Assembly (NCBI GenBank): GCA_036500225.1
Contig: DASYCJ010000008.1
Coordinates: 1-51,146 of the forward strand
Source: DASUBN01 sp036500225
Lineage (GTDB): Bacteria > Pseudomonadota > Gammaproteobacteria > Natronospirales > REEB76
DNA length: 51,146 bases
Direction of reading: 5' to 3'
The notes below the pieces were generated by a model. That model searched no databases, had not been told where the DNA came from, and worked only from the letters and a program-made list of their open reading frames with translations. Positions 44,572-51,146 of the stretch are shown here, piece by piece (the stretch's first letter is position 1; each line of letters starts with the position of its first letter). The translations under genes and the position numbers were made by a program.

Positions 44572-47500
44572 TGGCTAACTGGAAACGCCGCCTGTGGAAG
44601 TGGACTGCCGGGGCCTTCGCTGCCCTGGTGATCCTACTTGCCACGGTGGTGGGTCTGTTCCGTCTCTTGACTCCGCTGGTGCCGACTTACCGCTTGCAGA
44701 TAGAGCAATGGGCCAGCAGCGAGTTACAGCGCCCGGTACAGATCCATTCCATGAGCGCCGACTGGAGTTGGAGCGGCCCCGAGGTGAGCCTGCTGGATGC
44801 CCGCATCCTGAGCCGTGATGGCCATCGCGAAGTAGTGGCGGCCCAGGAGGTGCGACTAGGCTTGGATTGGCGCAGCCTCCTGCACTTCCAGTTGCCGCGC
44901 CCCAGTCGAATCACCCTGGTGGCGCCGCGCCTGGAAGTGCAACGCCTGGCGGACGGCAGCTATACGATCCGCGGCCTCGGTACCACGGTGCAGAGTGAGA
45001 ACACCGATTGGGACGCGACCCTGAGGGAAGTCTTGGGCCAGACCGCTGAAGTGGTGGTCAAGGACGGCCAGCTCACCCTGATCGATCCGCGCCAGCCTGG
45101 CCCGGTGGTGTTCACCCGCATCGGTCTACGCATAGACAACGTTCCGGACGATCATCGTATGCAAGGCCAGGCCCTGCTACCCACGCAGTTCGGTCGGGCC
45201 CTCGAGTTCCGGCTGCATATCCGTGGAGATGGCATCGACGCTAGTCGATGGGATTGGGAGGCGGAGTTGCAGGGTAGTGGCCTGCAGCCGGCACACATCG
45301 GCGCCTATCTACCCAAGCCGCCGGGCTATCTCAGTGCCGGTACTTTCAACGTGGACCTGCGCGCTGAAGGTACACAAGGCCGATTGCAAAACGCCACTGC
45401 CAACTTCGACGCCCATGATCTCATGCCGGCAGCGCCGCTCGGCGCGGGTCCTACGGTGCCTTTGTTGCAGGGTAAGTTCCTCTGGACACGTGCTCAAGAC
45501 GGTTGGCATGTGCAGGGGCGAGACGTGGCACTGCAGGTGGGCCGCAGTTCGGCCTGGACCAAGCAGGATATGGACCTGACGTACAGCCATGCTGGAGATG
45601 GGGATCATTGGTCCGGCGACGCAGGCTTACTCAGGATGCAGGACCTTACGGCCCTGGTGGATTGGCTGCCTGAGGACGATGCGGCCACTGTGAAACGGGC
45701 GCATGCCTTTTCACCGGCCGGAGACATATCAGCGCTTAGTTTCAAACTGGGTCTGGACGATAAGACTCCCAAGACTTGGAGCGTGAAGGCAGACTTCGAT
45801 CGCCTGCAGCTGCGCGCTGCTGAAGGCTACCCCGGTTTCGCCGGTATGAGCGGGCAGGTGGATATGGCCGACAGCGGCGGCCAGGTGCGACTCGATGCGC
45901 AAGGCGCAGACGTGGACTTCCGTCCGCTGTTTCGCGGCCTGATGCATGCCGATAATCTCAAACTCTTGGCTCGGGTGGATCATGATACCCAAGGTTGGCG
46001 CGTGGCCACCGACAGCTTCCAGGTGGCCAACGCCGATGCCGCCGCGCACGGCCGCGCTGGAATGCAGTTCCCTGCCGACGGCAGCGCTCCAGTATTGGAT
46101 CTGGACGCGACGGTCGATCGGGCCGACGCACGCAACAAGTCCACCTATTTCCCGGTTGGTATCATGCCGACGCCGGTAGTCGTGTGGCTGGATACGTCCA
46201 TCAAGTCCGGTCAGGTCACCTCTGGCACCGTCTCCATCCACGGCAAGACCTCCGATTTCCCCTGGTACGATAACAAGGGTGGCACCTTCGATATCCAGTT
46301 CCACGTGCAGCACGCACAGTTGGATTATTTCGGAGGCTGGCCGCCTCTCAAGGACCTGGATGCGGACGTGCGTTTCCTGGACCAGGGTCTCGAAGCCCAT
46401 GCTCATAGCGGTACCATCCAGAACCTGGAGATCCAGGATGGCACGACCGCCCGCTTCGCCGAACTTAAGACCGGCATCTTGCAGGTCGATGGCTCGGCCA
46501 AGGGTGGCGCCGGCAACGGACTCGATTTCCTGCGTCAGGGACCGCTGGGCAAGATGCTCGGCGGCTATCTGGATAGTTTCAGCGCTAAGGGCAGCGCCGT
46601 CGCCGACATCCATTTCACTCTGCCGGTGACGCGCCCTCAGGACTTCGCCTTGAAGGGTAAGGCAATACTGCAGGAAGTAAGCCTGGGTCCTACGGCCTTG
46701 CCAGCCCTCAAAGCGGAACACCTGCATGGCTCTATCGATTTCGGCAACTACGGGCTCTCCACTGATGGTATCGAAGGCACCCTGCTGGGCGGTCCGGTGG
46801 CAGTCGTGATCCATACCCCCAACGATGCCCACGGGGGCTTGAGCGCCGTGAGCGTGCGGGGTACGGCCAAGAGTCCGGCGTTAGCAGCACTGCTGGGACA
46901 CGGCACCGAACGGTGGCTAGAAGGCGAGAGCAGCTGGCAAGTGGACGGCCGTATCCCCATGCAGCCCGGCACCAGCACCGCGGGGCTGGATCTCACTCTG
47001 CAATCGGACCTGCAGGGGCTGGGCATGCAATTGCCAGACCCCTTCGGTAAGGCGCCGGCGGAGACTCGACCGCTGCGGGTCAACCTCAAGCTTGAGGCCG
47101 CAGATGACTTGAGCCTCGCTGGCACCTATAGCACCGCTTTAGGCATACGCGTGGACTTGAAGCCCCACAAGGGTGGCATGGATTTTGATCGCGGTGAACT
47201 GCGCTTAGGTGGTGCCACCGCTTCGCGCCCGGCCAAGCCAGGATTCTCGGTGGACGGTTATCTCGCAGCTTTTGACTGGGATCAGTGGAAAGCGGCACTC
47301 CTACCCATGGCTGGCAACGATACGCAGTCGGGTACCGGGCCGGTGCAGCGTGGGGCTTTGCCATCGGTGGTGGCGGACGTGGATGTGGGCATCGGACATC
47401 TCGCCGGCTTCGGCCAAAGCCTGGACAAGGTGCATCTCGCCATGAAGCACGGCGACACCGGTTGGCAGGGTCGAATCGACAGCGTGCCTGTGGCCGGAGC

Positions 47501-48491
47501 ATTCTCCATCCCTTCCAGAGTGGATGCGGACCATCCCATCTTGCTGGACATGGATCAGGTGCTCCTCGAGGACAAGTCCGGGGGCCTCGGGGCTCTTGCC
47601 AACAAGCCGGAGACGGCGAAGGCTCCGGCCCCGAACTTCGATCCGCGTAGCGTGCCGGCACTCCGCTTCAGCACTAAACAATTCCAGTTCGGCCGTATGA
47701 CCCTGGACAACGTCAGTCTCGCGCTCGTGCCCCGTGCCGACGGGATTGCCCTCGAGCAAGTGAAGGTGGCGGACCCGAGCTTCAGCGTGAGCGGCGACGG
47801 TGCTTGGGTCGTGGACCCTTCAGGTAAGCAGCAGAGTGCCTTGAATGCGGATGTGGAGAGCAAGGATGTGGAGAAGTCTCTACAGTCCTTGGGTTTCGAC
47901 GCCGGACTCACGGGCGACAAAGGCAGCATCGTCGCTTCGTTGAACTGGCAGGACAGCCCCATGGGCGATGTGGTGCAGACCTTGGGCGGTAGCATCCACG
48001 TGAAATTGCAAGATGGCCAGATCAAAGAGGTGCAGCCAGGCGCTGGACGGCTGTTCGGCCTGCTCAGCATCAACGCGTTGCCACGCCGGCTGTTGCTGAA
48101 CTTCAGTGACGTGTTCGGCAAGGGCTTCGGTTATGACAGCATCGAGGGTAACTTCCTGCTGCAACAAGGTGATGCTTATACAAAGGACCTGACCATCAAT
48201 GGTCCCGCTGCTAGCATCCATCTCGTGGGTCGAACCGGCCTCGCCAAGCGTGACTTCGACCAAGCCCTGATCGTGGATGCCAGTGTCGGTTCCAGCCTGC
48301 CGGTGGTGGGGGCCCTGGCAGCCGGTGTGGGCGTGGGTGCTGTGGTGTTCCTGCTTACGGAGATCTTCAAGAAGCCCTTGAGCAAGGCCGGTGAGGTGCG
48401 CTATCACCTGACGGGCTCATGGGATAATCCCGTGCTTACTAAGGTGCCCGGCTCCGTAGCGGTGCCGGTGCCTGCCACCCACAAGCCCTAA
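44571..48491 (+). CDS. yhdP: YhdP-family AsmA-like envelope protein
   Basis: A very large (1306-residue) inner-membrane-anchored protein of the TIGR02099/YhdP group. One N-terminal membrane segment (about residues 12-35) is followed by a long periplasmic region of repeated beta-structure, then a C-terminal AsmA-like segment (SGDGAWVVDPSGKQQ, INALPRRLLLNFSDVFGKGFGYD). In E. coli, YhdP with TamB and YdbH supports phospholipid transport to the outer membrane. The frame is open from 44313, but that part is read out of frame inside rng; the ATG 44571 gives the proper MANWKRRLWKW start. It is in its usual rng-yhdP order. Confidence 0.94.
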   Translation: MANWKRRLWKWTAGAFAALVILLATVVGLFRLLTPLVPTYRLQIEQWASSELQRPVQIHSMSADWSWSGPEVSLLDARILSRDGHREVVAAQEVRLGLDWRSLLHFQLPRPSRITLVAPRLEVQRLADGSYTIRGLGTTVQSENTDWDATLREVLGQTAEVVVKDGQLTLIDPRQPGPVVFTRIGLRIDNVPDDHRMQGQALLPTQFGRALEFRLHIRGDGIDASRWDWEAELQGSGLQPAHIGAYLPKPPGYLSAGTFNVDLRAEGTQGRLQNATANFDAHDLMPAAPLGAGPTVPLLQGKFLWTRAQDGWHVQGRDVALQVGRSSAWTKQDMDLTYSHAGDGDHWSGDAGLLRMQDLTALVDWLPEDDAATVKRAHAFSPAGDISALSFKLGLDDKTPKTWSVKADFDRLQLRAAEGYPGFAGMSGQVDMADSGGQVRLDAQGADVDFRPLFRGLMHADNLKLLARVDHDTQGWRVATDSFQVANADAAAHGRAGMQFPADGSAPVLDLDATVDRADARNKSTYFPVGIMPTPVVVWLDTSIKSGQVTSGTVSIHGKTSDFPWYDNKGGTFDIQFHVQHAQLDYFGGWPPLKDLDADVRFLDQGLEAHAHSGTIQNLEIQDGTTARFAELKTGILQVDGSAKGGAGNGLDFLRQGPLGKMLGGYLDSFSAKGSAVADIHFTLPVTRPQDFALKGKAILQEVSLGPTALPALKAEHLHGSIDFGNYGLSTDGIEGTLLGGPVAVVIHTPNDAHGGLSAVSVRGTAKSPALAALLGHGTERWLEGESSWQVDGRIPMQPGTSTAGLDLTLQSDLQGLGMQLPDPFGKAPAETRPLRVNLKLEAADDLSLAGTYSTALGIRVDLKPHKGGMDFDRGELRLGGATASRPAKPGFSVDGYLAAFDWDQWKAALLPMAGNDTQSGTGPVQRGALPSVVADVDVGIGHLAGFGQSLDKVHLAMKHGDTGWQGRIDSVPVAGAFSIPSRVDADHPILLDMDQVLLEDKSGGLGALANKPETAKAPAPNFDPRSVPALRFSTKQFQFGRMTLDNVSLALVPRADGIALEQVKVADPSFSVSGDGAWVVDPSGKQQSALNADVESKDVEKSLQSLGFDAGLTGDKGSIVASLNWQDSPMGDVVQTLGGSIHVKLQDGQIKEVQPGAGRLFGLLSINALPRRLLLNFSDVFGKGFGYDSIEGNFLLQQGDAYTKDLTINGPAASIHLVGRTGLAKRDFDQALIVDASVGSSLPVVGALAAGVGVGAVVFLLTEIFKKPLSKAGEVRYHLTGSWDNPVLTKVPGSVAVPVPATHKP

Positions 48492-48500
48492 GAGTCCGCC

Positions 48501-48839
48501 ATGCAGCGAACCCTCATCGGCCTCATCTTGTCGCTCTTGCTGCTGCCCCAGGCGCGCGGGGCGGGCGACAGTTTCACGCTGAGCGCCGAGCAATGGGCGT
48601 TGCCCCGTAGCGGCAGTGCGCTGATCCATTTGGCGCCCATCCGCGATGCCATGGCGGACTGGCTCGCTACTCCCGATGCGCACATGGTCATCCAGTATTC
48701 CGGCAGTGATACCACCAACCTCTGGGCCGGCGAACTACAGGATTGGCTGGTGGCCTTAGGGATACCTGCCGATCACATCGACAAGCACGTGAGTGCCGAC
48801 CAGGCCGAAGACGCCTTGACGCTTCTGGTGCGGCGCTGA
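48501..48839 (+). CDS. Small secreted protein of unknown function
   Basis: A 112-residue protein with a clear signal peptide (TLIGLILSLLLLPQARGA, cleavage near residue 20). The mature part has about 90 residues without cysteines. The order HMVIQYSGSD...GELQDWLVALGIPADHI loosely recalls the second half of an OmpA-like peptidoglycan-binding domain (a strand, then a helix, then ...LxxxGI), but the key Asp/Arg pattern is not convincing. I do not recognise the family. It starts ten bases after yhdP and its stop shares one base with the nitrilase ATG, so it is co-expressed with both. Confidence 0.75.
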   Translation: MQRTLIGLILSLLLLPQARGAGDSFTLSAEQWALPRSGSALIHLAPIRDAMADWLATPDAHMVIQYSGSDTTNLWAGELQDWLVALGIPADHIDKHVSADQAEDALTLLVRR

Positions 48840-49648
48840 TGCATAAGTTTGCCGCCGTGCAGATGTGTTCCGGTACGGATGTGACCGTGAACCTGCGGGA
48901 AGCTGGCAAGCTCATGGCCAAAGCCGCCGCGGGCGGCGCTGAACTCATCGTGCTGCCGGAAAACTTCGCGCTCATGGCGCGGGATGATGCGGAGCGGGTC
49001 GCTGCGGGTGAAGTGGACGGCAGCGGTCAGATTCAGGACTTCCTGGCGGAGAAGGCCCAATCCCTGAAAGCCTGGATCGTGGGTGGCACCGTGCCGGTGC
49101 TGGAGTCACGGGATCGCGTGTACGCGCGTTGCCCGGTGTATGACCCGCAGGGTAGGCGCGTGGCCTTCTACGACAAGATCCACATGTTCGACGTGCAGGT
49201 AGGCGGAGCCGAGTCCTACCATGAGTCGGCGCGCACCGAGGCGGGCAAGAAGCCCGTGGTGGTCGTGACGCCTTTCGGTAAGCTGGGTCTGGCGGTCTGC
49301 TACGACCTGCGCTTCCCGGAACTCTTCCGAGCGCTGTCGACCCAGGGGGCGACCTGTTTCGCCGTGCCTTCCGCCTTCACCAAGACCACCGGCCAGCGTC
49401 ACTGGGATGTGCTGGTAAGGGCCCGGGCGGTGGAGAACCTGAGTTTCCTCGTCGCATCGGCCCAGGGTGGTCACCATGCCAATGGCCGCGACACGTGGGG
49501 CCGTAGCATGCTGGTGGATGCTTGGGGCGAAGTCGTGGCCGAGCGGCGCGATGCCGAACCCGGCGTGGTGAGTGGCGTGTTCGACCCGGTGCAGCAGTCC
49601 CGGCTCAGGGGAAAATTCCCGGCGTTAAGCCACCGCAAGCTGGTTTAG
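48839..49648 (+). CDS. Nitrilase-superfamily carbon-nitrogen hydrolase (Nit1/Nit2-like)
   Basis: A 269-residue cytoplasmic amidase with the full triad Glu41 (LPENFALM), Lys113 (YDKIHMFD) and Cys154 (AVCYDLRFPELFR). The DVQVGGAESYHESA segment and the C-terminal WGEVVAE fit the Nit/YbeM group, whose members hydrolyse deaminated glutathione and related omega-amides. The exact substrate is inferred. The ATG 48839 matches the family start MHKFAAVQM; an open frame from 48743 lies inside the preceding gene. It is adjacent to tldD, as in related genomes. Confidence 0.93.
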   Translation: MHKFAAVQMCSGTDVTVNLREAGKLMAKAAAGGAELIVLPENFALMARDDAERVAAGEVDGSGQIQDFLAEKAQSLKAWIVGGTVPVLESRDRVYARCPVYDPQGRRVAFYDKIHMFDVQVGGAESYHESARTEAGKKPVVVVTPFGKLGLAVCYDLRFPELFRALSTQGATCFAVPSAFTKTTGQRHWDVLVRARAVENLSFLVASAQGGHHANGRDTWGRSMLVDAWGEVVAERRDAEPGVVSGVFDPVQQSRLRGKFPALSHRKLV

Positions 49649-49651
49649 AAT
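49646..49651 (+). promoter_or_regulatory. Possible -10 box before tldD
   Basis: TAGAAT overlaps the stop codon of the nitrilase gene and lies 58 bases before the tldD ATG; a TA-rich tract (TATATATA at 49667-49674) follows. No convincing -35 box is seen. The 61-base spacer holds nothing else that I recognise. Confidence 0.25.
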
Positions 49652-49709
49652 CCCTGAGACTGCCCATATATATACGATCGACCCACGACCTATCCCGCCC
49701 GAGAGCCCC

Positions 49710-51146
49710 ATGGAAAATGCCCTGAAGATCGCCGAACAGAGCCTGCTCGAACCCACCGGCCTCGATGAGCGCAAGGTGGCGGGCATCCTGGACCGGCTCC
49801 TGGCCCACAAGCTCGACAGTGCGGACGTGTACTTCCAGCTCTCACGTCATGAATCCTGGTCGCTCGAGGATGGCATCGTCAAGGACGGCTCACACAGCAT
49901 CGAGCAAGGGGCGGGCGTGCGCGCCATCGCCGGCGAGAAGACCGGTTTCGCCTATTCCGACGAGATCCTGCTGCCGGCCCTGACCCGCGCCTCGGATATG
50001 GCTCGCGCCATCGCACGTCATGGTGGTGAGAACGGCCTCAAGGCCTGGACACCCAATGCTCCGCAGCGCTTATACAAGCCCCTGGACCCGATCCCGACCC
50101 TGCAGGACGCGGACAAGGTGAAGTTGCTGGAACGCATCGATGTCGAAGCGCGGCGCATCGATCCCCGTGTGAAGCAGGTGATGGTGAGCCTCTCCGGCGT
50201 CCACGATACGGTGCTTGTGGCGGGCAGCGACGGCACTCTCGCTGCGGATGTGCGGCCCCTGGTGCGTTTCAATGTGAGCGTGATCGTGGAGCAGGATGGA
50301 CGCCGCGAGCAGGGCTATTCCGGTGGCGGTGGCCGCTTCGGTTACGGCTATTTCATCGAGTCGGGCGTCGCTTCCCGCATCGCCCAAGAGGCGGTGCGTC
50401 AAGCTCTCGTGAACCTCGAAGCTGAACCGGCTCCGGCCGGAACCATGACCGTAGTGTTGGGTGCAGGTTGGCCCGGCATCCTGCTGCATGAAGCCATCGG
50501 CCATGGCCTGGAAGGAGATTTCAACCGAAAGGGCACGTCAGCTTTCTCCGGAAAGGTCGGCCATAAGGTGGCCAACGAACTCTGCACCGTAGTGGATGAC
50601 GGCACTCTCAAGGATAGGCGCGGTTCCCTGAATGTGGACGACGAGGGGACGCCTTCCCAGTGCACCACCCTGATCGAGAAGGGCATCCTGAAGGGCTACA
50701 TGCAGGACAAGCTCAACGCACGCCTCATGGGCGTCGCTCCCACCGGCAACGGCCGGCGCGAATCCTTCGCCCACCTGCCCATGCCGCGCATGACTAACAC
50801 CTACATGTTGCCAGGCCCCCATGATCCGCAGGAGATCATCAAGTCCGTCAAGAAGGGCCTGTATGCCGCAAACTTCGGCGGCGGCCAGGTGGACATCACC
50901 AGTGGCAAGTTCGTGTTCTCGGCGAGCGAGGCCTATCTCATCGAGGACGGCAAGGTGACCCGACCCGTGCGCGGTGCTTCGTTGATCGGGAATGGCCCGG
51001 ATGTACTCACTCGCGTGAGCATGGTGGGCAACGATCTGAAGCTGGATGAGGGCGTCGGCACTTGCGGCAAGGAAGGCCAAAGCGTGCCGGTCGGTGTAGG
51101 TCAGCCGACTTTAAGGATCGACGGCATCACTGTGGGCGGGACAGGT
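49710..51146 (+). CDS. tldD: Metalloprotease TldD, 3' end cut by window
   Basis: A cytoplasmic zinc metalloprotease subunit that with TldE (PmbA) degrades or trims peptides such as microcin B17 precursor and CcdA. The frame is open from the ATG at 49710 to the last base (479 codons). The zinc-binding HExxxH reads HEAIGH with His260, Glu261 and His265, and VDDEGTPSQ and PRMTNTYML are family stretches. The final residues, GITVGGTG, correspond to the very end of TldD (~481 residues), so at most a codon or two plus the stop lie beyond the window. No ribosome-binding site stands out before the ATG, and the MENALKIAEQ start fits the family. Confidence 0.95.
   Translation, partial: MENALKIAEQSLLEPTGLDERKVAGILDRLLAHKLDSADVYFQLSRHESWSLEDGIVKDGSHSIEQGAGVRAIAGEKTGFAYSDEILLPALTRASDMARAIARHGGENGLKAWTPNAPQRLYKPLDPIPTLQDADKVKLLERIDVEARRIDPRVKQVMVSLSGVHDTVLVAGSDGTLAADVRPLVRFNVSVIVEQDGRREQGYSGGGGRFGYGYFIESGVASRIAQEAVRQALVNLEAEPAPAGTMTVVLGAGWPGILLHEAIGHGLEGDFNRKGTSAFSGKVGHKVANELCTVVDDGTLKDRRGSLNVDDEGTPSQCTTLIEKGILKGYMQDKLNARLMGVAPTGNGRRESFAHLPMPRMTNTYMLPGPHDPQEIIKSVKKGLYAANFGGGQVDITSGKFVFSASEAYLIEDGKVTRPVRGASLIGNGPDVLTRVSMVGNDLKLDEGVGTCGKEGQSVPVGVGQPTLRIDGITVGGTG

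Noticed and set aside
45729..46832. Open frame of 367 codons on the minus strand inside yhdP
   Set aside because: It is a shadow of the yhdP coding frame, with Gln/His-rich composition typical of reverse-frame translation.
49667..49674. TATATATA tract as the tldD -10 box
   Set aside because: Simple TA repeat with no -35 partner; TAGAAT slightly upstream is at least as plausible, and neither is strong.

Overview
The window is a gapless stretch of high-GC DNA from a gammaproteobacterium. The housekeeping order miaB-ybeZ-ybeY-corC-lnt ... leuS-lptE-holA-nadD-rsfS-rlmH-maf-rng-yhdP-nitrilase-tldD resembles the Xanthomonadales/Nevskiales side of the class; this placement is inferred from gene order and protein character, not from a search. 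All 37 genes called lie on the + strand. Most neighbours overlap by 1-8 bases (ATGA, GTGA or TGATG junctions), so the window reads as a few long, translationally coupled operons. I recognise no tRNA, rRNA, CRISPR array, transposase or prophage gene, and no gene-free stretch exceeds 300 bases (the longest is 33862-34048).

Region 1 (1-23310) is a surface-polysaccharide (O-antigen type) locus. It encodes dTDP-L-rhamnose synthesis (rmlA, cut by the window edge, then rmlC, rmlD, rmlB), two tandem LtaS/MdoB-like phosphoglycerol-transferase-type membrane enzymes, a Wzm/Wzt ABC exporter, two stand-alone sulfotransferases, a 1073-residue sulfotransferase-GT2-GT4 fusion, a GSCFA-domain protein, a WbbL-like glycosyltransferase, an atypical SDR, a WbpL-type initiating sugar-phosphate transferase, a WbpM-type 4,6-dehydratase, then manB and manC for GDP-mannose. 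The parsimonious reading is an ABC-transporter-exported polysaccharide started by an N-acetyl-6-deoxyhexosamine phosphate on undecaprenyl phosphate, containing rhamnose and a mannose-derived sugar, and decorated with sulfate and probably glycerol phosphate. That combination of charged decorations is the most interesting biology here.

Region 2 (23312-33530) holds conserved housekeeping and envelope genes: miaB (tRNA modification), ybeZ/phoH and ybeY (rRNA/RNA metabolism), corC, lnt (lipoprotein acylation), a waaL-type O-antigen ligase with an unusual periplasmic insertion, leuS and lptE. The ligase would attach the region 1 product to lipid A-core, and LptE would help deliver the LPS to the outer membrane.

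Region 3 (33541-39848) is a heavy-metal efflux cassette: a small secreted His/Cys-rich protein, a NodT-type outer-membrane lipoprotein, a CzcB-like adaptor lipoprotein and a CzcA-like HME-RND pump. It lies between lptE and holA, which are normally adjacent, so it looks like an acquired module without surviving mobility genes.

Region 4 (39960-51146) resumes the housekeeping order: holA, nadD, rsfS, rlmH, maf, rng (RNase G), yhdP (AsmA-like envelope lipid transport), a small secreted protein of unknown function, a nitrilase-family hydrolase and tldD, which reaches the window edge almost complete. Candidate -10 boxes of the form TAWAAT or TAGAAT and a few strong hairpins mark likely transcription-unit borders; these are sequence impressions, not tested sites.
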